From NCBI RefSeq assembly GCF_050947335.1, contig NW_027473318.1, forward strand, positions 4,030,001 through 4,094,000: 64,000 bases of DNA, written 5' to 3'. Origin of the DNA: Megachile rotundata (Eukaryota; Arthropoda; Insecta; Hymenoptera; Megachilidae). The notes under the pieces are model-generated. The model was given only the letters and a program-made list of their open reading frames with translations. It searched no databases and was not told the DNA's origin. Position numbers and translations under genes: made by a program. This document shows positions 46,141-59,118 of the stretch, in pieces. Each line of letters starts with the position of its first letter. Position 1 is the stretch's first letter.

Positions 46141-47255
46141 TGTATGATTGTGATGTATGATTGTAATTGTATGATTATGATTGTATGATTGTGATTGTAT
46201 GATTGAGATTGTATGATTGTGATTGTATGATTGCGATTGTATGTTTGCGATTGTATGATTGTGATTGTATGATTGTGATTGTACGATTGTGATTGTATGA
46301 TTGTGATAGTATGATTGTGATTGTATGACTGTGATTGTATGACTGTGATTGTATGATTGTGATTGTATGATTGTGATTGTATGATTGTGATGTATGATTG
46401 TAATTGTATGATTATGATTGTATGATTGTGATTGTCTGATTGTGGTTGTGCGATTGTGATTGTACGATTGTGATTGTACGATTGTGATTGTACGATTGTG
46501 ATTGTATGATTGTGATTGTATGATTATGATTGTATGATTGTGATTGCATGATTGTGACTGTATGATTGTATTTGGGCGATTGTATTTGGGAGATTGTATT
46601 TGGGAGATTGTAATTGTATGATTGCAATTGTATGATTGTGATTGTATGATTGTGATTGCATGATTGTGACTGTATGATTGTGATTGTATGATTGTGATTG
46701 CATGATTGAGATTGTATGATTGTGATTGTATGATTGCGATTGTATGATTGTGATTGTATGATTGCGATTGTATGATTGCGATTGTATGATTGTGATTGTA
46801 TGATTGTGATTGTATGATTGTGATTGTATGATTGTGATTGTATGATTGTGATTGCATGATTGTGATTGTCTGATTGTGGTTGTGCGATTGTGATTGTACG
46901 ATTGTGATTGTACGATTGTGATTGTATGATTGTGATTGTATGATTATGATTGTATGATTGTGATTGCATGATTGTGACTGTATGATTGTATTTGGGAGAT
47001 TGTATTTGGGAGATTGTATTTGGGAGATTGTAATTGTATGATTGCAATTGTATGATTGTGATTGTATGATCGTGATTGCATGATTGTGACTGTATGATTG
47101 TGATTGTATGATTGTGATTGTATGATTGAGATTGTATGATTGTGATTGTATGATTGCGATTGTATGATTGTGATTGTATGATTGCGATTGTATGATTGTG
47201 ATTGTATGATTGTGATGTATGATTGTAATTGTATGATTATGATTGTATGATTGTG

Positions 47256-50201
47256 ACTGTATGATTGTGATTGTATGATTGTATTTGGCAGATTGTATTT
47301 GGGAGATTGTATTTGGGAGATTGTAATTGTATGATTGCGATTGTATGATTGTGATTGTATGATTGCGATTGTATGATTGTGATTGTTTGATTGTGATGTA
47401 TGATTGTAATTGTATGATTATGATTGTATGATTGTGATTGTATGATTGTGATGGTATGATTGTGATGGTATGATTGTGATTGTATGATTGCGATCGTATG
47501 ATTGTGATTGTATGATTATGATTGTATGATTGTGATTGTATGATTGCGATTGTATGATTGTGATTGTATGATTATGATTGTATTTTTGTGATTTTATGAT
47601 TGTGATTGTATGATTGTGATTGTATGATTGTGATAGTATGATTGTGATTGTATGACTGTGATTGTATGACTGTGATTGTATGATTGTGATAGAATGATTG
47701 TGATTGAATGATTGTGATTGTATGATTGTGATTGTATCATTGTGGTTGTTTGATTGTATTTGGGAGATTGAATTTGGGAGATTGTGATCGTATGACTGTG
47801 ATTGTATGACTGTGATTGTATGATTGTGATTGTATGATTGTGATTGTATGATTGTGAAAGTATGATTGTGATTGTATGATTGTGATTGTATGATTGTGAT
47901 TGTATGATTGTGATTGTATGATTGTGATTGTATGATTGTGATTGTATGATTGTGATTGTATGATTGTGAAAGTATGATTGTGATTGTATGATTGTGATTG
48001 TATGATTGTGATTGTATGATTGTGATTGTATGATTGTGATTGTATGAGTGTGATTGACTGATTGTGGTTGTGCGATTGTGATTGTACGATTGTGATTGTA
48101 CGATTGTGATTGTATGATTGTGATTGTATGATTATGATTGTATGATTGTGATTGCATGATTGTGATTGTATGATTGTGATTGCATGATTGTGATTGTATG
48201 GTTGTGATTGTATGATTGCGATTGTATGATTGTGATTGTATGATTGTGATTGTATGATTGTGATTGTATGATTGTGATTGTATGATTGTATTTGGGAGAT
48301 TGTATTTGGGAGATTGTATTTGGGAGATTGTAATTGTATGATTGCGATGGTATGATTGTGATTGCATGATTTTGAATGTATGATTGTGATTGTATGATTG
48401 TGATTGTATGATTGTGATTGTATGATTGTGATTGTATAATTCTGATTGTATGGTTGTGATTGTATGATTGTGATTGAATGATTGTGATTGTATGATTGTG
48501 ATTGTACGATTGTGATTGTTTGATTGTATTTGGGAGATTGTATTTGGGAGATTGTAATTGTATGATTGCGATTGTATGATTGTGATTGTATGATTGTGAT
48601 TGTATGATTGTGATTGTATGATTGTGATTGTATGATTCTGATTGTATGGTTGTGATTGTATGATTGTGATGTATGATTGTAATTGTATGATTATGATTGT
48701 ATGATTGTGATTGTATGATTGTGATGGTATGATTGTGATGGTATGATTGTGATTGTATGATTGCGATCGTGTGATTGTGATTGTATGATTATGATTGTAT
48801 GATTGTGATTGTATGATTGCGATTGTATGATTGTGATTGTATGATTATGATTGTATTTTTGTGATTTTATGATTGTGATTGTATGATTGTGATTGTATGA
48901 TTGTGATTGTATGATTGCGATTGTATGAATGCGATTGTATGAATGTGATTGCATAATTGTGATTGTATGATTGTGATTGTATGATTGTGATTGTATGATT
49001 GTGATTGTATGATTGTAATTGTATGATTATGATTGTATGATTGTGATTGTATGATTGTGATTGCATGATTGTTATTGTATGATTGTAATTGTATGATTGT
49101 GATTGTATGATTATGATTTTATGATTGTGATTGCATGATTGTGATTGTATGATTGTGATTGTATGATTGTGATTGTATGATTGTGATTGTATGATTGTGA
49201 TGTATGATTGTAATTGTATGATTATGATTGTATGATTGTGATTGTATGATTGTGATGGTATGATTGTGATGGTATGATTGTGATTGTATGATTGCGATCG
49301 TGTGATTTTGATTGTATGATTATGATTGTATGATTGTGATTGTATGATTGTGATTGTATGATTGTGATTGCATGATTGTGATTGTATGATTGTGATTGCA
49401 TGATTGTGATTGTATGATTGTGATTGCATGATTTTGAATGTATGATTCTGATTGTATGATTGTGATTGTATGATTGTGATTGTATGATTGCGATTGTATG
49501 ATTGTGATTGCATGATTTTGAATGTATGACTGTGATTGTATGATTGTGATTGTATGATTGTGATTGTATGATTGTGATTGTATGATTCTGATTGTATGGT
49601 TGTGATTGTATGATTGTGATTGTATGATTGTGATAGTATGATTGTGATTGTATGATTGTGATTGTATGATTGTGATGGTATGATTGTGATTGTATGATTG
49701 TATTTCGGAGATTGTATTTGGGAGATTGTATTTGGGAGATTGTATTTGGGAGATTGTAATTGTATGATTGCGATTGTATGATTGTGATTGTATGATTGTG
49801 ATTGTATGATTGTGATTGCATGATTGTGATTGTATGAATGTGATTGCATGAATTTGAATGTATGATTGTGATTGTATGATTGTGATTGTATGATTGTGAT
49901 TGTATGATTGTGATTGTATGATTGTGATTGTGTGATTGTGATTGCATGATTGTGATTGTATGATTGTGATTGCATGATTTTGAATGTATGATTGTGATTG
50001 TATGATTGTGATTGTATGATTGTGATTGTATGATTGTAATTGTATGATTGTGATTGTATGATTGTGATTGTATGATTGTGATTGTATGATTGTGATTGTA
50101 TGATTGTATTTGGGAGATTGTAATTGTATGATTGCGATTGTATGATTGTGATGGTATGATTGCGATTGTATGATTGCGATTGTATGATTGTGATGTATGA
50201 T
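47256..50201 (+). repeat. HOR block P, copy 4, truncated by the strand switch
   Basis: The block opens with tttggcag (47284) like the other P copies and follows copy 1 and copy 3 marker order, with local reshuffling, to the four-unit TGTATTTGGGAGAT cluster at 49699-49754. Its last bases (gatgtatgat at 50192-50201) equal 6887-6896 of copy 1 and then stop at the inversion junction. About two thirds of the block is missing. Confidence 0.8.
49699..49754 (+). repeat. Four-unit GGGAG cluster, truncated P copy 4
   Basis: Last cluster of this size before the strand switch, with the same tttcggag first unit as in the other P blocks. Confidence 0.9.
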
Positions 50202-50204
50202 CTT
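50199..50204. other. Strand-switch (inversion) junction between satellite arms
   Basis: The junction reads tgatgtatgatcttgcaatc across 50191-50210. Left-arm sequence is ordinary up to 50201: the same motif at 6887-6896 continues as tgtaattg instead. From 50204 the sequence equals an ordinary right-arm stretch found again from 52621 (tgcaatcacaatcctgc), with one mismatch at 50203. The two parent sequences overlap by about 2 bp (AT) at a GATC centre (50199-50202). A perfect mirror join of the canonical unit would give gtatgatcatac; the observed join is this with two or three substitutions, so unit register is kept through the turn. The long imperfect inverted repeat could in principle form a hairpin or cruciform. 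A misassembly between two arrays cannot be excluded. Confidence 0.9.
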
Positions 50205-53200
50205 GCAATCACAATCCTGCAATCGCAATCATGCAATAACAATCATGCTATCGCAATCATACAATCACACTCATAAAATCAGAATCATACAATCACGATC
50301 ATACAATCGCAATCATACAATCACAACCATACAATCACAACCATACAATCACAATAATACAACCACAAACATACTGTCACAGTCCTACAATCACAATCAT
50401 ACAATCACCGTCATACAATCACAATCATACATTCACAACAATACAATCACAATCATACAATCCCAATCATACAGTCGCAATCATACAATCGCAACCATAT
50501 AAATACAATCTCCCAAAAACATTGATACAATCACAATCATACAACCACAATCATACTATCACAATCATACAGTCACACTCATACAGCCACAATCATACAA
50601 TCACAATCATACAATCACAATCATACAATCACAATTAGACAATCACAATCAGACAATCACAAACATACTGTCACAGTCCTACAATCACAATCATACAATC
50701 ACAATCATACAATCACAATCATATAATGGCATTGATACAACAACAATCATACAACCACAATTATAAAATCGCAATCATACAATCGCACTCATACAATCAC
50801 AATCATACAATCACAATCATACAATCACAATCATTCATTCACAATCATACAATCGCAATCATATAAATACAATCTCCCAAAAACACTGATACAATCACAA
50901 TCATAAAATCACAATAATACAGTCACAATCATACAATCACAATCATACAATCACAGTCATACAGTCGGAATCATACAATCACTATCATACAATCACAGTC
51001 ATACTACCACAGTCATACAATTACAATCATACAATCACAATCATTCAATCACAATCATACAAGAGCAATCATATAAATACAATCCCCTAAAAACACTGAT
51101 ACAATCACAATTATACAATCACAATAATACAGTCACAATCATACAATCACAATCATACAATCACAATCATACCATCACAGTCATACAATCACAATCATAC
51201 ATTCACAACAATACAATCACAATCATGCAATCGCAATCATACAGTCGCAATCATACAATCGCAATCATACAATAACAATCACACAATTGCAATCATATAA
51301 ATACAATCTCCCAAAAACACTGATACAATCACAATCATACAATCACAATCATACAATCACAATCATACAATCACAATCATACAATCACAGTCATACAATC
51401 ACAATCATACATTCACAACAATACAATCACAATCATACAATCGCAATCATACAGTCGCAATCATAAAATCACTATCATACAATCACAGTCATACTACCAC
51501 AGTCATACAATTACAATCATACAATCACAATTACAATCACAATCATGCAATCACAATCATACAATCACAATCATACAATCACAATCAAACAATCACAATC
51601 ATACAATCACACTAATACAATCACAATCATACAATTACAATCATACAATCGCAATCACACAAAAGCAGTCATACAATTACAATCATACAATCGCAATTAC
51701 AAAAATACAATCATACAATTACAATCTAAAAATCACAATAATACAGTCACAATCATACAATCACAATCATCAATTACAATCATACAATCACAATCATACA
51801 TTCACAACAATATAATCGCAATCATGCAAACGCAATCATACTGTCGCAATCATTCAATCACTATCATATAATCACAGTCATATAATCACAATCATACAAT
51901 CACAATCATACAATTACAATCATACAAGCATAATCCTGCAATCGCAATCATGCAATAACAATCATACTATCACAATGATACAGTCACAATCACACAATCA
52001 CAAACATATAATCACAGTCATACGACCACAATCATACAATCACAATCATACAATTGCAGTCATACAATCACAATCATACAATCACAATCATACATTCACA
52101 ACAATACAATCACAATCATACAATCGCAATTAAACAAAAACAATCATACAATCATAATCATACAATCACCATCATACAATCACAATCATACATTCACAAT
52201 CATACAATCACAATCATACAATCACAATCATACAATCACTGTCATACGATCACAACTATGCAATTACAATCTCAGAATCACAATCACACAATAACGATCA
52301 TACAATCACAATCCTACAATCACAATCATACAATCCCAATCATACAGTCGCAATCATACAATCACTATCATACAATCACAGTCATACTACCACAGTCATA
52401 CAATTACAATCATACAATCACAATTACAATCACAATCATGCAATCACAATCATACAATCACAATCATACAATTGCAATAATACAATCACAAACATACAAT
52501 CACAATCATACAGTAACAATCATACAATCGCAATCATATAAATACAATCTCCCAAAAACATTGATACAATCACAATCATACAATCACAATTATACAGTCA
52601 CAGTCATACAATCGCCATCATGCAATCACAATCCTGCAATCGCAATCATGCAATAACAATCATGCTATCGCAATCATACAATCACACTCATAAAATCAGA
52701 ATCATACAATCACGATCATACAATCGCAATCATACAATCACAACCATACAATCACAACCATACAATCACAATAATACAACCACAAACATACTGTCACAGT
52801 CCTACAATCACAATCATACAATCACAGTCATACAATCACAATCATACATTCACAACAATACAATCACAATCATACAATCCCAATCATACAGTCGCAATCA
52901 TACAATCGCAACCATATAAATACAATCTCCCAAAAACATTGATACAATCACAATCATACAACCACAATCATACTATCACAATCATACAGTCACACTCATA
53001 CAGTCACAATCATACAATCACACACATACAATCACAATCATACAATCAGAATCATACAATCACAATCATACAATCACAATCATACAATCACAATCATACA
53101 ACCACAAACATACTGTCACAGTCCTACAATCACAATCATACAATCACAGTCATACAATCACAATCATACATTCACAACAATACAATCACAATCATACAAT

Positions 53201-54300
53201 CCCAATCATACAGTCGCAATCATACAATCACTATCATACAATCACAGTCATACTACCACTGTCATACAATCACAATTACAATCACAATCATACAATCACA
53301 ACCATACAATCACAACCATACAATCACAACCATACAATCACAATAATACAATCATAAACATACAATCACAATCATACAATAACAATCACACAATCGCAAT
53401 CATATAAATACTATCTCCCAAAAACATTGATACAATCACAATCGTACAATCACAATCATACTATCACAATCATACAATCACAGTCATACAATCACAATCA
53501 TACATTCACAACAATACAATCACAATCATACAATCCCAATCATACAGTCGCAATCATACAATCACTATCATACAATCACAGTCATACTACCACTGTCATA
53601 CAATTAAAATCATACAATCACAATTACAATCACAATCATGCAATCACAATCATACAATCGCAAACATACTGTCACAATCCTACAAACACAATCATACAAT
53701 CACAATCATACAATGGCATTCATACAACAACAATCATACAATCACAATCATAAAATCGCAATCATACAATCGCACTCATACAATCACAAACATACAATCA
53801 CAATCATACAATCACAATCATTCATTCACAATCATACAATCGCAATCATATAAATGCAATCTCCCAAAGACACTGATACAATCACAATCATACAATCATA
53901 ATAATACAGTCACAATCATACAATCACAATCATACAATCACAGTCATACAATCACAATCATGCATTCACAACAATACAATCACAATCATTCAATCCCAAT
54001 CATACAGTCGCAATCATACAATCACTATCGTACAAACACAGTCATACTACCACAGTCATACAATTACAATCACACAATCACAATTACAATCACAATCATG
54101 CAATCACAATCATACAATCACAATCATGCAATTGCAATCATACAAGCTCAATCCTGCAGTCGCAATCATACTATCACAATCATACAAACGCAATCATACA
54201 ATCACAATCATACAAAAACAATCATACCCTCACGATCATACAATCGCAATCATACAATTACAATCTCAGAATCACAAACTCACAATCACAATAATACAAT
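50204..54300 (-). repeat. Junction-proximal right arm, irregular HOR
   Basis: This segment has pieces of the 2.4 kb right-arm HOR in altered order. The first 380 bases or so recur from 52621 (offset 2417 = 173x14-5). The stretch around 51545-52350 recurs at +3432 in the regular array. The marker cacacccataag, present in all regular copies, was not seen before 54301. This is probably the less homogenised edge of the right array. No genes seen. Confidence 0.75.
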
Positions 54301-56702
54301 CACACCCATAAGATAGCAATCATACATTTACATTCTCCCATACACAATCATAAAATCACAATAATACAGTCACAATCATACAATCACAATCATCAATTAC
54401 AGTCATACAATCACAATCATACATTCACAACAATATAATCACAATCATGCAAACGCGATCATACAGTCGCAATCATTCAATCACCATCATATAATCACAG
54501 TCATATAATCACAATCATACAATCACAATCATACAATTACAATCATACAAGCATAATCCTGCAATCGCAATCATGGAATAACAATCGTACTATCACAATC
54601 ATACAACCACAATCATACAATCACAATCATATAATCACAGTCATACGACCAGAATCATACAATCACAATCATACAATCGCAGTCATACAATCACAATCAT
54701 ACAATCACAATCATGCATTCACAACAATACAATCACAATCATACAATCGCAATCATACAATCACAATCATACAATCACAATCATACAATCACAATCATAC
54801 AATCACAATCATACAATCACAGTCATAAAATCACAATCATACATTCACAACAATACAATCACAATCATACAATCGCAATCATACAGTCGCAATCATAAAA
54901 TCACTATCATACAATCACAGTCATACTACCACAGTCATACAATTACAATCATACAATCACAATTACAATCACAATCATGCAATCACAATCATACAATCAA
55001 AATCATACAATCACAATCATACAATCACAATCATACAATCACACTAATACAATCACAATCATACAATTACAATCATACAATCGCCATCACACAAAAGCAG
55101 TCATACAATTACAATCATACAATCGCAATTACAAAAATACAATCATACAATTACAATCTAAAAATCACAATAATACAGTCACAATCATACAATCACAATC
55201 ATCAATTACAATCATACAATCACAATCATACATTCACAACAATATAATCACAATCATGCAAACGCAACCATACTGTCGCAATCATTCAATCACTATCATA
55301 TAATCACAGTCATATAATCACAATCATACAATCACAATCATACAATTACAATCATACAAGCATAATCCTGCAATCGCAATCATGCAATAACAATCATACT
55401 ATCACAATGATACAGTCACAATCACACAATCACAAACATATAATCACAGTCATACGACCACAATCATACAATCACAATCATACAATTGCAGTCATACAAT
55501 CACAATCATACAATCACAATCATACATTCACAACAATACAATCACAATCATACAATCGCAATTAAACAAAAACAATCATACAATCATAATCATACAATCA
55601 CCATCATACAATCACAATCATACATTCACAATCATACAATCACAATCATACAATCACAATCATACCATCACAGTCATACAATCACAATCATACATTCACA
55701 ACAATACAATCACAATCATACAATCCCAATCATACAGTCGCACTCATACAATCGCAACCATATAAATACAATCTCCCAAATACATTGATACAATCACAAT
55801 CATACAATCACAATCATACTATCACAATCATACAGTCACACTCATACAGTCACAATCATACAATCACACACACACAATCACAATCATACAATCACAATCA
55901 TACAATCACAATCATACAATCACAATCATACAACCACAAACATACTGTCACAGTCCTACAATCACAATCATACAATCACAGTCATACAATCATAATCATA
56001 CATTCACAACAATACAATCACAATCATACAATCCCAATCATACAGTCGCAATCATACAATCACTATCATACAATCGCAAACATACTGTCACAATCCTACA
56101 AACACAATCATACAATCACAATCATACAATGGCATTCATACAACAACAATCATACAATCACAATCATAAAATCGCAATCATACAATCGCACTCATACAAT
56201 CACAATCATACAATCACAATCATTCATTCACAATCATACAATGGCAATCATATAAATACGATCTCCCAAAGACACTGATACAATCACAATCATACAATCA
56301 TAATAATACAGTCACAATCATACAATCACAATCATACAATCACAGTCATACAATCACAATCATGCATTCACAACAATACAATCACAATCATTCAATCCCA
56401 ATCATACAGTCGCAATCATACAATCACTATCGTACAATCACAGTCATACTACCACAGTCATACAATTACAATCACACAATCACAATTACAATCACAATCA
56501 TGCAATCACAATCATACAATCACAATCATGCAATTGCAATCATACAAGCTCAATCCTGCAGTCGCAATCATACTATCACAATCATACAAACGCAATCATA
56601 CAATCACAATCATACAAAAACAATCATACCCTCACGATCATACAATCGCAATCATACAATTACAATCTCAGAATCACAAACTCACAATCACAATAATACA
56701 AT
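54301..56702 (-). repeat. Right-arm HOR copy 1, 2402 bp
   Basis: The copy is defined from the marker cacacccataagatagc (54301) to its next occurrence (56703). It contains two 13-bp units (catcaattacaat, near 54390 and 55199) and two 12-bp units (near 54960 and 56485), giving 172x14-6 = 2402. Differences from the following copies seen by eye include atcatggaat against atcacggaat (about 56973) and cgccatcac against cgcaatcac (about 55084). Confidence 0.88.
55773..55786 (-). repeat. Right-arm counterpart of the GGGAG unit
   Basis: ctcccaaatacatt flanked by ataaatacaat is the reverse complement of a TGTATTTGGGAG-type unit. In the right arm it occurs singly, often as ctcccaaaaacactgat (for example near 50511, 50872, 61096 and 63021), rather than in clusters of two to four. 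This supports common ancestry of the arms with different later expansion. Confidence 0.82.
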
Positions 56703-59118
56703 CACACCCATAAGATAGCAATCATACATTTACATTCTCCCATACACAATCATAAAATCACAATAATACAGTCACAATCATACAATCACAATCATCAATT
56801 ACAGTCATACAATCACAATCATACATTCACAACAATATAATCACAATCATGCAAACGCGATCATACAGTCGCAATCATTCAATCACCATCATATAATCAC
56901 AGTCATATAATCACAATCATACAATCACAATCATACAATTACAATCATACAAGCATAATCCTGCAATCGCAATCACGGAATAACAATCGTACTATCACAA
57001 TCATACAACCACAATCATACAATCACAATCATATAATCACAGTCATACGACCAGAATCATACAATCACAATCATACAATCGCAGTCATACAATCACAATC
57101 ATACAATCACAATCATGCATTCACAACAATACAATCACAATCATACAATCGCAATCATACAATCACAATCATACAATCACAATCATACAATCACAATCAT
57201 ACAATCACAATCATACAATCACAGTCATAAAATCACAATCATACATTCACAACAATACAATCACAATCATACAATCGCAATCATACAGTCGCAATCATAA
57301 AATCACTATCATACAATCACAGTCATACTACCACAGTCATACAATTACAATCATACAATCACAATTACAATCACAATCATGCAATCACAATCATACAATC
57401 AAAATCATACAATCACAATCATACAATCACAATCATACAATCACACTAATACAATCACAATCATACAATTACAATCATACAATCGCAATCACACAAAAGC
57501 AGTCATACAATTACAATCATACAATCGCAATTACAAAAATACAATCATACAATTACAATCTAAAAATCACAATAATACAGTCACAATCATACAATCACAA
57601 TCATCAATTACAATCATACAATCACAATCATACATTCACAACAATATAATCACAATCATGCAAACGCAACCATACTGTCGCAATCATTCAATCACTATCA
57701 TATAATCACAGTCATATAATCACAATCATACAATCACAATCATACAATTACAATCATACAAGCATAATCCTGCAATCGCAATCATGCAATAACAATCATA
57801 CTATCACAATGATACAGTCACAATCACACAATCACAAACATATAATCACAGTCATACGACCACAATCATACAATCACAATCATACAATTGCAGTCATACA
57901 ATCACAATCATACAATCACAATCATACATTCACAACAATACAATCACAATCATACAATCGCAATTAAACAAAAACAATCATACAATCATAATCATACAAT
58001 CACCATCATACAATCACAATCATACATTCACAATCATACAATCACAATCATACAATCACAATCATACCATCACAGTCATACAATCACAATCATACATTCA
58101 CAACAATACAATCACAATCATACAATCCCAATCATACAGTCGCACTCATACAATCGCAACCATATAAATACAATCTCCCAAATACATTGATACAATCACA
58201 ATCATACAATCACAATCATACTATCACAATCATACAGTCACACTCATACAGTCACAATCATACAATCACACACACACAATCACAATCATACAATCACAAT
58301 CATACAATCACAATCATACAATCACAATCATACAATCACAATCATACAACCACAAACATACTGTCACAGTCCTACAATCACAATCATACAATCACAGTCA
58401 TACAATCACAATCATACATTCACAACAATACAATCACAATCATACAATCCCAATCATACAGTCGCAATCATACAATCACTATCATACAATCGCAAACATA
58501 CTGTCACAATCCTACAAACACAATCATACAATCACAATCATACAATGGCATTCATACAACAACAATCATACAATCACAATCATAAAATCGCAATCATACA
58601 ATCGCACTCATACAATCACAATCATACAATCACAATCATTCATTCACAATCATACAATGGCAATCATATAAATACGATCTCCCAAAGACACTGATACAAT
58701 CACAATCATACAATCATAATAATACAGTCACAATCATACAATCACAATCATACAATCACAGTCATACAATCACAATCATGCATTCACAACAATACAATCA
58801 CAATCATTCAATCCCAATCATACAGTCGCAATCATACAATCACTATCGTACAATCACAGTCATACTACCACAGTCATACAATTACAATCACACAATCACA
58901 ATTACAATCACAATCATGCAATCACAATCATACAATCACAATCATGCAATTGCAATCATACAAGCTCAATCCTGCAGTCGCAATCATACTATCACAATCA
59001 TACAAACGCAATCATACAATCACAATCATACAAAAACAATCATACCCTCACGATCATACAATCGCAATCATACAATTACAATCTCAGAATCACAAACTCA
59101 CAATCACAATAATACAAT
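56703..59118 (-). repeat. Right-arm HOR copy 2, 2416 bp
   Basis: It has the same marker order as copy 1 with one extra 14-bp unit. The canonical run before ataccaaccac-type sequence near 58280-58350 is longer than its counterpart near 55880-55930. There is also rearranged sequence between copy 1 (about 55.95-56.09 kb) and this copy. 2416 = 173x14-6, with the same complement of short units. Confidence 0.87.

Larger units (their letters stand above)
40196..47255 (+). repeat. HOR block Q, copy 2 (about 7.1 kb)
   Basis: The block matches Q copy 1: the 15-bp unit at 40257-40271, gatcct at 43768, and the terminal gcatgattgtgactg plus triple TGTATTTGGGAGAT clusters near 46.6 and 47.0 kb. Relative to copy 1 it lacks the 2359-bp-spaced extra segment and the second gaatatgg copy, but carries an extra 1227-bp copy (gatcct at 43768 and 44995). 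No genes seen. Confidence 0.8.
1..50201 (+). repeat. Left satellite arm, 14-bp unit, T/G-rich orientation
   Basis: The stretch is an uninterrupted tandem array of ATTGTGATTGTATG and point variants, roughly 3,600 units. The unit itself looks like an imperfect doublet, ATTGTG plus ATTGTATG (6+8). The consensus has no C on the + strand, so strand asymmetry is extreme. Common variants are attgCgattg, taCgattg, gatGgtatg, gaCtgtatg, attgCatg, gattAtgattg, gtgaAAgtatg, a 13-bp unit attgtgatgtatg, and a diverged 14-bp unit TGTATTTGGGAGAT. No non-repeat insertion was seen. Diagnostic variants recur in the same order at long range, showing higher-order organisation. Function is unknown; structural heterochromatin is an inference from size and composition only. 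Confidence 0.97.

Noticed and set aside
50100..50300. Transposon or retroelement at the orientation switch
   Set aside because: Both sides are ordinary satellite units up to the joint. There is no insertion, terminal repeat or target-site duplication.
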